A stretch of DNA of 64,000 nt, taken from Cryptomeria japonica (taxonomy: Eukaryota; Streptophyta; Pinopsida; Cupressales; Cupressaceae). Below are positions 47,401-58,899 of this stretch, in pieces. The DNA is taken from assembly GCF_030272615.1 (NCBI RefSeq), contig NC_081415.1, forward strand, positions 107,177,254-107,241,253. Reading direction: 5' to 3'. The notes under the pieces were generated by a model, which was not told the origin of the DNA, ran no database searches, and saw only the letters and a program-made list of their open reading frames with translations. The first letter of the stretch is position 1. Every line of letters begins with the position of its first letter. The position numbers and the translations under genes are program-made.

Positions 47401-48650
47401 AGATTATTTCTTGCTTATGCTACACATAAGAACTACAAGGTTTATCAGATGGATGTTATGTGTGCATTTCTGAATGGAGATCTTGAAGAGAAAGTTTATA
47501 TTGAGCCACCTAATGGATTTTTGACTTTTAGATGACAAAAAAATGGTTTGTAGGTTAAATAAAATTTTATATGGATTGAAACAAGCCCGTAGAGCTTGGT
47601 ATGCAAGAATGGATAAATATATTTTTAAGATTGATTTCACTAAAGGTAATGATGACAATAATTTATATTATAAGATCACTCATGATGACATATTGATTAT
47701 TGAGGTCTTTGTTGATGATATCATTTTTGGAGGTGAAGATAAGTTGTGTATGGAATTCTCTAGAAATATGAAGAATTAATTTGAGATGTTGATGATTGGG
47801 GAGATGAAGTTTTTATTAGGTTTGCAGATTACTCAAACTGATAAAGGTATTTTCATCTATCAAACTAAGTATGCTAGAGAGTTGTTAAAGAAATTTGGTA
47901 TGAAAAATTCTAAATCAGTTGGTACTTCGATGGTTACCAGTGAGAAATTGACAAAGAAAGATGCATCTGCACTTGTAAATCCTACAAGGTACAAGTCTAT
48001 GATTGTAGGTTTCTTATATCTGACTCAGACTAGACCAAATATAATGAATGTAGTTTGTATTGTATAAACATATCAGAGTGATCATAGAGAAAATCATGGG
48101 AGTGCGGTGAAAATAATTTTCATCGACTTTTAGGGAACAACTGAAAATGGTTTGTGGTATCCTAAAAATGATGACTTTACATTATGTGCATATACAGATG
48201 CAGATTGTGCTGGCGATGTTGATGACTGGAAGAGCACATCCGGTGTAGCTTTCTTTCTTGGAAAGAAACTTGTTTCATGGATCATCAAAAAATAGTCATG
48301 TACCTCTTTATCTACTACTAAAGCTTAGTATGTTTTTGTTGCTACTACTTGTACATAAGTTCTATGGATGAAGCAAATGTTGAAGGATATAAAGGTGGAT
48401 TGTAATGAACTAATAGTTATTCACTATGGTAACTCTGCTGCTATTGATATATCAAATAATCTGGTATTTTATTCTAAGATGAAGCACATATCTATCAACT
48501 ATAACTTTTTGAAGGATAATGTGGAAGCAAATGAAATCAGACTGGTTTATGCGAACACTAAAGAGAATATTGTAGATATCTTCACTAAATCTTTGCCTAA
48601 AGAATCATTTGAGTACTTTAAAGATAGATTGGGGGTTTTTTACCCTTCGA
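44447..48650 (+). pseudogene. copia D gag-pol polyprotein
   Basis: Gag starts at the ATG near 44447 (MASSYSSSSS) and has the UBN2 block (MEEDERITAFMERVNEI) and an intact knuckle CFACNKIGHFASRC near 45298. The protease reads WVIDSRCSHHM, so the Gly of D-S-G is Arg. Integrase (45999-46900) has CKECQMGKQ, HNDLCGT (Asp kept), SNQGGEF (second Asp replaced by Asn) and later KIFGSKCYI-like text. RT has YQMDVMCAFLNG, LYGLKQAR and [10 protein letters not shown]; RNase H has DADCAGDVDDWKSTSG and DIFTKSLPKESFEYF. Numerous TAG stops replace CAG or TGG of related copies. Confidence 0.88.
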
Positions 48651-49056
48651 TAGAGACCTTGGTGATGCTGATTGGCATTAGTCCGATATGCACTATCAAA
48701 ACTATTACTCATTCTGGATTGATGTGGTGGTGCTACTACTCAGGGGGAGTAGTCAGCTGTAAGAATTAGAGGATTTATGGTTTTTCTTTGATATTTATGT
48801 CACATATTTGGCATTGATGTGAAAAGGGGAGAGATATATGTGAAAAACAAAGCTTAACAAAATATGAGTCAAAGGGGGAGAGATCAAAGCTTAACAGAGA
48901 TATATTCATAAGGGGAGTTTGGTTCAAAGCTTCATTGCTCTATGATTTTGTGGGAAATTTTTGGTTGTCTTCCATGGGGGGCAAGTTGTTTGCCATTTCT
49001 TGGCACTTGGATGTTTTTTCACATCTAGTGTTGCCATCAATGCCAAAGGGGGAGAT
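48651..49056 (+). other. copia D 3' untranslated region with repeated polypurine-like tracts
   Basis: Non-coding. G-rich purine tracts occur near 48738 (CAGGGGGAGTAG), 48824, 48870 (CAAAGGGGGAGAG), 48912 and directly before the LTR (CCAAAGGGGGAGATTG to 49056). The repetition matches element A. Confidence 0.7.
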
Positions 49057-50328
49057 TGTTGGCAATTTGGAGGAATTGATTATGTGTTGCATTCATGTTT
49101 TTTCATTGATGGCAACACCGGTTAATTTGGTTGTTTATCAGTTTCTGGTTGGTTTCAGTAGTGTGGTTGGATTATGATATTGATTGGTATGTTCTATTAT
49201 GTCTTCGTTTGTGAACTTGTTTTGGATCTATCATTCATGCTATTCATATGTGTATCACGATCAGTTGGTTTAGGATTTGATGACTTAAGAGATATCATTT
49301 GTTCTAGTAATCCATTTTGTTATCGGTAAGGATTTTACCGATAGAGATTTGTTGAAGATCTTTTGATGCACATGATAAGTGGTGTTGGTACAACTTCTAA
49401 ATGGATTTTGGGATGTTATTGGTTATCTTGTTTATGTTCCTATTAATCAATGGTGTTGGATTTGGTTTATGGTGACCTATTTTGGGTCTAGTGTTATCTA
49501 GGTTATGGATCGATTTATGTAACGTGTCGAGGGATGTTCCTGATGTATTATCGATGGGATTTAATGTTTTATTTACATTATATTTGGCCTAAGATAACTT
49601 GGTTGATCATTGGATTGTGGGTTTATGTTATGAATTTATTGTATTATCTTCTAGGTGGCCGACCTAATTGTTTGGGTCCCAGAATGGTATAAATATGATG
49701 TAAGATCTATGTGTAGATCATTATAATGCACATATAGGTCAAGGCTATGGGATTATTTGTGCGTGACTAAACTTGTAATCATATACAGAAGGTTTGGTCG
49801 ATCATAGGTGATCGAACTGGGTTGGTAAGAGAAGTTTAAAGCCTCTAGTATTGTGCTTAACTAGAACTATTCTCAAGCATAAGAGATGCTATCATTGTAG
49901 TTCATTCTTCATTCTAGATTATAGTCTAGATTTATTTTATATTTAGCGAGGCTACTTTTGTGATAAGAAGTGCGGTCTAGGTTGTTCGATTTCCCGTATG
50001 TGCAATCCCCTTATATTGTAATCACATACTTACTGCAAAAGTATTATCTGACTATGGATAGGCTTTCCACCATGGTTTTTCCCTTTATCGAGTTTTCCAT
50101 GTACAAATTTATGTGCCATGTGTTTTGGATGGATGGTAATTATTCTGTGATTTATGTTTATGTTTAATTGCTTTATTGGTTATTTCGGTATTTAGCTTAT
50201 GAATTCTAGTATTGAGTTTATGCATTCTGGTAATAAGGTTTTGAATGTTTAAAGTTCAATAATCTATTAACAACTGATTCACCCCCCCCGCCACTCAGTT
50301 GTCCTCTGGTTATCTAAGCTATCTAACA
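49057..50328 (+). repeat. 3' LTR of copia D
   Basis: Same start and landmarks as the 5' LTR (TATA near 49690, C-run near 50281), ending CTATCTAACA. The two copies show visible substitutions, consistent with an older insertion than C or F. Length about 1,272 bp. Confidence 0.9.
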
Positions 50329-50333
50329 GAAGG

Positions 50334-50629
50334 ATGGTGGAAAATTTGACTTACCATTTTTTGTTGGGCTGAAATTGCTAGATGGCACGTTGCTTTGATG
50401 AATTTATCTTTTATTGTGATGCCCTTAATTCATTCATGTTGGACAGAGAAAATTGTTGGTGCCAAGTTTGGATTTCATCCGTCGATTCAGATTTGAATGG
50501 TCGAGATTGTCCTTGACAACTATCAAATGATGACATGACATTTATTAGACAGTCCTTGGCCAGCTTAGATTTTTCAAAATCCATGTCGTTTGGACCCTTT
50601 TTATAATTTTGTGCCATTCACCATCTCCA
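50334..50629 (-). other. N2 leader, middle part
   Basis: Continuation of the N2 upstream region on the far side of copia D, about 300 bp, non-coding. A 68-codon open stretch (50617-50411) shows no recognisable domain and I do not call it. Confidence 0.4.
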
Positions 50630-51600
50630 TGGGATAATTCTTTCTTAGATTGCTCTCTATTTCCTTATCTCACACCACCTTTTTCTATCTTTACAATATT
50701 CATGGGATAAAACTTCCATGTATTTACCTTTATTTTTTATGTCATGATATCTAAAAGTATTCCCCATAGCCTTGTAGGATAAGGCCATGTCATCCTCTCT
50801 TTATCGACACCCTTTATCTTTATCCCGCTACACATTCATCAATGTTGTCTCTTCTTGTGGGATAAGGCCTATGTATACCTTCTAAATATCCTCTTATCCC
50901 ACGTTGCTCATAACTCCCTGTCTTCTCCTATTTGAAAGTTCTCTTCCTTGACAATTTTGTAGATCACACAGGATAAGCCTCTTAAACTTTGCCTCCCTTA
51001 TCCTGCAATCTCTCTTATCCCTGTGGGAATGCACAAGATAAGTGAGCTTGTTAATTTTGCCTTAAAATTCTTATCGTACAACCATTACTAAGTAAAAGAA
51101 AACCCCTCTAGGATAAGGTCCTTTGTATCTACTTTACTACCTTCTATCCGATAATACCTTTGCATCAACCTATAGACATTGCGCGATAACTTTTCCTTCT
51201 GATCATGAGTTGTTTATTATCCCGTGTTCCTATCAAGGTATCTTAAAACCATCATGGGATAAGACCTACCTCTCTACTTCTTTATATTATATTATCCCGC
51301 TTGGACACATTACATAGCAATAATTGCTAATACATCCACTAACACTTCTTATCCTGTGTGAGCCTTTTATTTATATGAAATGGTTGCGGGATAAAGATCT
51401 CATTGTTATCTTTGTATTCTTCTTATCCCAATGGGCTTCATCATGACTTCAAAATTGTTGAAGGGTAAGGCTTGTTCTTTGGGCTTTGTGAATCTATTAT
51501 CCGGTATGGTTGAAACCTTTCACTAAAAGGCCCGCGGGATAATATTTTCTCTGTATTTCCTTTGACATGCTTATCTCGCACAACTATTAGACTAAAGCGA
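50630..51600. repeat. dispersed short-word array (GGGATAAG / CTTATCCC) upstream of N2
   Basis: About 970 bp hold some 25 words of the type GGGATAA or its complement TTATCCC (with small variants such as AGGATAAG and TTATCCTG), for example near 50636, 50714, 50786, 50826, 50868, 50901, 51218, 51256, 51293, 51390, 51423, 51533 and 51570. The orientation mostly alternates with 30-50 bp between neighbours, so adjacent words could pair. The text between words is not repeated. Confidence 0.8.
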
Positions 51601-51773
51601 GTATTTTAGGTAAACCATTTTAGCATGTTGAGACTAGTTGAGGGTAAATTGATTGTGCATGGGGACTTTCCTAGGGAATTTTGAAAAGACAAAAACACGA
51701 GGACACTCGAATACTTAGGCATATAATAAAAATTGAAAAAATAGCCTCAAGCGGTAACTCCTAGTGTCAGGGG

Positions 51774-52610
51774 TCAGTACATGAATGACAAATGACCCCC
51801 TTTTGGTGAACACATAAGCAAGGGGCCAATAAATCCTTTAAAATCTTTCAATAGTTCATAGGGAAACAAATTGTTTCTTTTATTCTGAACTAGATTATAT
51901 GTCATTGTGCTATTCCCATGACCATCATCAGTAATAATGGTCAACATTTTAAGAATCACGATGTACAAGAGTTCTGTGAGAAATTTGAGATCCAACATAG
52001 GTTCTCTACACCATACTACTCACAAGGGAATAGTCAAGAAGAAGCATCTAATTAAATAATTTTGAAAATCTTGAAAAAGATGGTTAATGATGCTGGCAAA
52101 GATTTGCATGTCCAACTAAATCCTTCTTTATGGGAATATCATACCAATATCTACACACCTATAGGTGCCACCCCATATTCTCTTGTCTATGGATTAGAAG
52201 AAACATTTCCTATTGAGATGGAGATACCTTCCCTGCATGTATCACTCAAAGGTCTTATTCCAAATGAAGAACAACGGGTGTCTTGGCTACAAGAGCTAGA
52301 ACTATTACAAGAATGTCACCAAAATACATGTGACCACTTGAGAGTATATCAACAAAGAATGTCTTGGAGCTACAATCACAAGGTCAGGAGTAGGGTATTT
52401 TAGGTAGGTGTACTAGTATTGAAGGAGAATCCATGCAACTAGTTTGATCAAGAAAAGAAAGGGAAGTTTGAGCCTAATTGGTTCGGTCCTTTCGTCATCA
52501 CAACTGCATATAGTGCAGATGCCCATCAGTTATCCACACCAAAAGGAGATCAGCTCAAAGAACCCATCAATAGCCTACATTTGAAAAAAATTCTATATCT
52601 AAAAAATACA
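51774..52610 (+). pseudogene. Ty3/gypsy integrase remnant (element G)
   Basis: The frame reads ISNNGQHFKNHDVQEFCEKF (second catalytic region, Asp replaced by Asn), EIQHRFSTPYYSQGNSQEEASN (catalytic Glu), then TPYSLVYGLEETFPIEMEIPSL and, after stops, the C-terminal KKGKFEPNWFGPFVI block and NSLHLKKILY. This is the integrase end of a gypsy pol gene. Upstream only a short piece of the integrase opening is seen, on the opposite strand (51850-51774). RT is absent. It would be the 3' end of pol of an element that continues to the right. Confidence 0.82.
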
Positions 52611-53560
52611 AAAGAATTAAAACAAAATTTAAAAAATAAAAAAATAAAAAAAGAGGAAAATACAAAAAAAGAAAAAAGTACAAAAAATTCAAATATGAGA
52701 AAAATTGCAATGAAAACAAGTAGTGAAAACCTAGAAATAGGTGTTATTTGTTAGCCAGCTCTTCCATCTATTTGGTCATGTATCTTTCCACTTGCATCTG
52801 TCCATCGTCATTGTGCATATCCACAATAAAGCCTTTTGTACATAAGCAAGCATCATATGTAAATTCTCACCATGGATTGGACCATTGTATATACCCATAA
52901 TAACTAGACTGGGGGACCAATCCTTAACCTAGTCAATGGAAATCTATTTTGAGCTCAAATACAATAGACAAACAACAATTAGGCAATTCTTATGAAAACA
53001 AAGATCGTAAAATCCAATAATAAAAATTGAACTCACATATCAAAATTAAAACTCCACATCAAACAAACAAGCAATCAATGGATGATATCTCTTGAATCAT
53101 GACTGGAACAATTTTTCTCAATGTTCAATTATTCTCTATATTTTTCAAATCATGCCTCTTGAGTAACTAAAGGATGTCTTGTGCTAGAGGAGAAACGACA
53201 GAGCATGATAATTTTCTTTATCTGCTATCTGTCAGTTAATCATTGCTACTGTGCAAATCTGTCATGGGGCATGATCAGTCAAACATCATTGATGACATTT
53301 TAGGTTTGCATAGGAAGATGATTAACTTATGTCTATTTGTGATGCTTGCGTTGACTTGAAATATCAAAATACATGTAAACGATACTCAAGTCCTCATGGT
53401 TAAAACACACCATTGATGTTTGTATTTGCTTACAACATTTTAAAAGGCTCAATGATGATAAGCATCATCAAATAACTGGTCCGAAGTTAGAATTACATTA
53501 GCTTTCATCTCGAGTATGAAAGGATTGAGTATATTGGACATCTACAAAAACAATCATTCC
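52611..53560. other. non-coding stretch after the gypsy G integrase
   Basis: It starts with an A-rich tract (52600-52700, AAAAAATAAAAAAATAAAAAAAG-like) and then ordinary AT-rich sequence. I see no gene, array or element end in it. Confidence 0.5.
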
Positions 53561-54200
53561 ATTTGTGTAACATTTCATTCATTAGCATTACATCATCTTT
53601 AGATTCATTCCACATATAAATGCATTATAATTATTGCATTGCATTAATCATTATGTATATAATCTCATTCCAATAGTTATCACATATAGTTTCATATTAG
53701 ATCAATGCATTCATGTAATTAATTCATGCATTCCATTCATAATTTAGCATATCATCACATTTCATAACATATTGCATTTGACATCATATCACTGCACATT
53801 GTATTTCATTACATAAAATTGTACACAAAGAAAATCATACATAAAATCACATGTAGCATAAGTATTATTATGTATTCATAGCATTCATCACAATTCATAT
53901 CATAATCATAATCATGCACATATACATAAACCATCACATATTAGTAACCATGGCATATCCTTCATTGTATATATTCATCATCATTCATTTCATTAGCTTG
54001 TAATTATTGCATATTATCCATCACATTACCATATCAAAAAAATGCATTGCATGGTATATAAGCATCATAACATCATAAGAGTTCATGACATATGCATTCA
54101 TCACATATATATACACATAAATATCTAAAAATCATAAATATAATCATCATAAAATTCATCTCATAATCAATATATGCATAAACCACATATTATAGGACCA
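53561..54200. repeat. CAT-rich low-complexity tract
   Basis: About 640 bp are built of CAT, TGCAT, CATCA and CATATA words in irregular order, without a fixed period. It lies between the gypsy integrase and the antisense PMD fragment, the place where Tat-like elements have a hypervariable 3' region. No ORF. Confidence 0.6.
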
Positions 54201-55540
54201 TCTAGGAAAGTAGAAAATTCATACATTCATCATGTAAACTGTATAGACCATATAGAGCATGTAAACATAAATAAGTGTGTCTATCATATCATAAAACATC
54301 TTAAAGCATAAAAAACATATATTTATCTGATCATGTCCTTGCGGCATCCCATATAACCAAAAAGAATCAATGTCTAGTATACATTGGTATCATAAAGTAT
54401 GAGAAATACATCACAAAAAAAATAAATGGTTTGAATCATCAATGTTTCATCAAAAAGTGTAGACAATAGAATCAAGTACGTGATATCCAAGTGTCAACTA
54501 GGGCGATGAGAAAAAATCTCCCAAGAATCAGTGGGTCTAGTTGTGTCTACCATAGCACCACTTGAAGGACCACCTAGATCACTTCTAGGGCTGGTGACTC
54601 TCTAATTCTTTGTACCCCGCTATGATCCCGCATGCCTGGTGTTCTACATGTATGAGTTTCCTCATCTCTCTGGCAACACAGCCTAAAAGTAGAGACCCTG
54701 GTAGTAATTATCCTGACCAAAGTGACATGCAAGATCTCTCATAGTGTCCTGAGTGAGCCCCTGAGAGACTATCTGCTGTAAAGTTTGTATCAACTCTTGA
54801 GCATGCCCATGTCTCTCTATGGTACTATCCCTCTCAGCTATCAGTGTGGAAATATGAGGCTGGATCCGGGCTTGTGTCTAGGCCAAATGAGTGTGTAACT
54901 ATGTTACTTGCCCCCGTAGTTGCTACACTGAACTTTGTAAGCCTTTGATTTGTGCCTCCTACTAGTGGGATGGCACTTTAATTTGTATCTACCTAGGTTG
55001 TTGGGGTGCCTCCTAAGGTGCCTATTGCTGAGCCTTTGCCTATTGTGGTGAATGTTGTACCTTCCCTTCCTATCGCCCAAACCTCCTCCTGCAAACTACC
55101 CATGCCTCCTAGTCATCAGGTAGATCTGTAGCTCCTATTCCTACTGCAGCTGTTGAACTGCTATGCTCCATCCCTACCACCACCATCACCTTCACCATCT
55201 TTGCCATCTCCCCCTCCTCCCTCACCACCCACATCCCTGTCTCTCCTCTGTCTCAGAGCCCTGTGTGCTAGTCATTGTTCCTCATCATCGAAAGATGAAA
55301 CTAGCACCTCATGGCATGAGAATAGAGGAAAATGGTAAGCAACAAAGTCCTATGCATACTCGGCAGTCATCCTTGGATCAATGGTGGCTGGTAAATAATC
55401 CCAATCTTTCTCCCCAAGTGAAAAGTACTCTGCATATGCTACATCACATGAAATAGTCAGCCCCTAATCAACCACATCCTATCGTTGTCGTGCATAGAGT
55501 GTTGTACCCTATGGAGGACCCTATACTTTTCCATACTACC
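54201..55540. other. decayed stretch between CAT tract and PMD fragment
   Basis: Weakly coding-like text on the minus strand continues from the PMD fragment as far as about 54950, including a Pro-rich/Gly-rich low-complexity block at 55150-55260. Many stops; no domain recognised. Confidence 0.35.
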
Positions 55541-56637
55541 TCAACACTCATGCAATAATGAACTGCTCAATGATATATAGAGTGGATCCAATAAGATTTC
55601 GGGAAGAAAACACATAAGCCATTTCGAGCCCATCCTCTGCCCAGGACTCACAATCTTTGTACGGCCTCCAGATACCAGTATCCAAGTCATCCAACACACC
55701 TCACCAGTATTCAAGTTTACCCATCTTTCACTGGACAACAACTGCTGTATATCATAGACATACAGTCTCCTAGTTGGATGGTCCCTATTTGCCAACGGAC
55801 GTGCAATGGCCAAGTCCTCCCATGCCTATATCTAAAGTAATGTAACATCGATCGATCTACTGGTAGGTTCAAGATACACCACCCTGTGAGAATGGGGGCT
55901 TCACTTAGTGATCTTAGGCTATAGCACCTGCATTCATGGTATACTAAAGAATCCCCCTATTTTTAAAAAATATTTCTTTGAACTCTTGTTTTGTCACACC
56001 CTCCCAATACACAACCTGAATTAAAATCCCTCTATTTTTCACCAAATATTATATTTTTTCATGGCATGAATTAAAACCCCCCTATTTTTAAAAATAGGCA
56101 ATATATTGTACCCTTATTTTTGGGATATTAAACCCCCCAATATGAATGCACATGATGTAATATTGCCTATTCAGTGAAGCCCCCATGCTTGTGAGGATCA
56201 TGATATAGATGTGCAAGCATGCGGGAACCCTAGGAGAACTATGTACCCTATGTGATAATCTCCTCTAACAATTGACCCCAACTAATTGATTATCCCTTTG
56301 ACCTGTCGTCAAGACAAAGGAATCCTCCAATGAATCCAACAAGCGCAGAAGGAAGTGGAGCATAAGAAAAGTCCCACATCTCTTGCTAGGAGATGTCATA
56401 TCCACAAGTCTGATCATCATGAAAGATCTACCTAAGTGCATCTATACCACCTTGCTCAGCCAAATTATAGAATACGATATCCCCAACAACAAGATTCCAC
56501 AAAATCCTATAGACGTCCTCTGACATCACTATCATCTCGCTAGTAGGAAGATGGATGGTATTATGCTCACTATACCACCTCTCAGCTAAGGTGTTCAACA
56601 AACCTTGATCGATCATTCATAGGGGCATATGGATCAA
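55541..56637 (-). pseudogene. plant mobile domain (PMD)-like fragment
   Basis: The minus strand reads LAERWYSEHNTIHLPTSEMIVMSEDVYRIL (at 56600-56500), which has the spacing of the PMD signature (ERW...HTFHLP.GEMT...DV..LLGL), then WHVSWQEMW-like text and, lower down, the open piece 55813-55541 (RPLANRDHPTRRLYVYDIQQLL, GEVCWMTWIL). Many stops lie between. PMD proteins occur both as host genes and as extra ORFs of gypsy and DNA transposons. It is antisense to the gypsy G integrase and has the GCTAA array upstream. Confidence 0.6.
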
Positions 56638-56989
56638 TGAGGATAATCCACATCTATTTATAATGTCAATATCCATCTATGTAAGGCACGGTATCAGCTA
56701 CTAGGTCTTGAGGAATCTATCTCGAGACTACAGAACACTTAGGACTGCTTATAAGCACATCATATCACAGTATCAGTATTCAATTTATCAATATATTTTT
56801 CAATCAATCTATCAACCTAATAATCTTATGTGAGATTCAATAAATTTTATTGATCTTTCATCATCGACTCTCATTTGTCATGAGATCATTTTTATTCATC
56901 CTATCGACATATCAGCATCATGATAATCGAGATTGATCAAAATCAATCAATGATCGGGATGGAAAAAAATAAATTTTCATCAACTTGAT

Positions 56990-57405
56990 ACCAAAATGCT
57001 AAACTACATTGTCAAAATGCCAAAAATTGACATGAAAATGCCAAATTTCACAAAATGTTGAACTGCGCCATGAAAGCACTAAAATTTGACACCAAATCGC
57101 TATTTTATCAAAAATGCTAAAAAAAAGACTTGAACCACTAAATCATAGACTGATAGCGCTAAAACAACCAAAAATGCCAAAAAATGGATTTGAAACACTA
57201 ATCCTAAGACCTAAAATGCTAACATCACCAAAAACGCTAACACACTGATTGATAGCGCTAATATACAAACCAAGTATGCTAAATGACTAGAAATGCTAAC
57301 AAAAAGATAGATAATGCTAACCTAAATGTTGAAAACACTAAAATAACAAAAAATGCAAAAACTGTAACTATGAATACTAAAACAAAGAAAATGCATGAAG
57401 AAAAC
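56990..57405 (+). repeat. GCTAA word array
   Basis: About 20 words of the form ATGCTAA, GCGCTAA, ATGCCAA or CACTAA occur in about 400 bp at roughly 18-20 bp intervals, nearly all in the same orientation, with non-repeated spacers. It sits just upstream of the PMD fragment on the coding strand of that fragment. Confidence 0.7.
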
Positions 57406-57880
57406 CGAAAAACATGCTGAAAATTTCAAAAAAACAATCGTACCAAAGGGTTTCTTGATCTATGTACCAGAGGGTGAATACTCTAGAGGCCACTGATATC
57501 AGTGCAAGCACTCCAATCGATGGTTTTGTTGAGGGATCACTATTTTTGTCTCAAAGCTCTAAAAAAATTTAAATTATCAAAATATAAATGAAATGAATGG
57601 TAAACTGACTTTCACTTTTAACTTAAAAAGGGGGTTAAAATGTTAATTAAGTCGGATGTGTAAGGAATTAACCATATTGGTATCATTTATTCCATCTAGT
57701 TTGTTGTCCTTACTTTTGGTTAAGTCACAAAAATAGGAGAACCCCTATAAATGTTGTCCAATTTGTAGTCCATGTTCTCTAAGCACACTTTTTGAGGTCT
57801 CATGCATGATTTAGGACCCTCGATTCTTGATTCGGAGGTTCTAGTCATTTTCTGTGCCTTTTAAGTTAGTTTTGTGTTTT

Positions 57881-58575
57881 GGTGTAAATCAGGATTACAA
57901 AGCCGAATTACACGTCCCCTTCAAAATTCCTAGTCTGGTACAAATTCAGTTTGTAACCTTGATTTACACCACCTTATAGGCAATTCTTTCATGTAAGGTG
58001 CAAGTCAGAGTTATAACCCCGACCTACACCTAAAGCCTTAGAAATCCTATTTTTGGTGCAAGGCGGGGTTGTAACCCTAACCTACACTAAGTCCTCCCAT
58101 TTTGGTGCAAGATGGGGTTCTAACCCCAACTTACACCAAGTTCTGCCTCTGTGGTGCAAGGCGGAGTTATAACCCCAACCTGCAGCAAGTCTGCCCATTT
58201 TGGTGTAGATCGGGGTTGTAACCCCAACCTACACCAAAGTCTTACCCAAGGATGCAAATCGAGGACTTATCCCTGATCTACACCAAGTCTCACCTTAGAA
58301 GTGCATGTCTAAGGTATAACCTCGACCTACACCATTTTCCATTTTCATTTCACCAAGTTCTTAGAGTTGGTGCAAATCAAGGTTGTAACTCCGACTTGCA
58401 CCATATTTCCTTCTAAGGTGTCAATCAGAGTTATAAACCCGATTTGTCCCAAAGTCAATTTTTCTCCCCTTTCCTTTTGTATAATTGCAAATTGGACTTA
58501 TAAGTACAATATGCACCTATATGACTATTGACCCTTGTCAAATGCAAATCAGACTTACAAGTCTAAAATACACTT
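57881..58575. repeat. array of about 13 imperfect palindromes (hairpin units)
   Basis: Each unit is about 34 bp, of the form GGTGCAAG..GGGGTT, then GTA or ATA, then AACCCC..CTACACC, so it folds on itself. Starts are near 57881, 57936, 57997, 58055, 58104, 58153, 58202, 58251, 58300, 58369, 58417, about 58487 and about 58540. Units from 58104 to 58300 follow each other at exactly 49 bp. The first arm is more variable than the second. No reading frame. Confidence 0.85.
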
Positions 58576-58899
58576 CTTCGACCCCTTTTGGTCATTTTTG
58601 TCCAACTTTGAGAATTCTTCAAATCCATTTCTGTAACTCCACTCCAGATGCTAGATTCAACACATTGGAACGAGATGACTATAAAATATAGGCTACCAAG
58701 TTAGAACATGAAGACTCCATTGGTGAATAATGTTGGGAACAAGTCAAGGCTCTAGACACTTAGTCATTTTTATGCACTTCTAGTCTAGTGTCATTTTGTA
58801 ATCTCAATTAACACCTCAAGTATCATTTTGTATTCAAGTTTTTGCATCCAAAAATTGTACATGTCCTAAGTTAAATCGAACTCTACCTTTGATTTGGTC

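Larger units (their letters stand above)
43123..50328 (+). mobile_element. full-length Ty1/copia element D
   Basis: It has LTRs at 43123-44390 and 49057-50328, both with TGTTGGCAATTTGG starts, a primer site and all copia domains in order. The flanks TAAGG (43118-43122) and GAAGG (50329-50333) fit a 5-bp duplication with one change. It is of the same family as A and strongly decayed (many stops). It split the leader of N2. Confidence 0.92.

Noticed and set aside
55153-55456. Pro/Ser-rich plus-strand ORFs
   Set aside because: Low-complexity frames opposite the decayed tail of the PMD fragment; no start context or domain, most likely chance.
57881-58575. CRISPR-like regular spacing
   Set aside because: Units are diverged palindromes, spacers vary from 14 to 35 bp and the context is a plant repeat region without cas genes.
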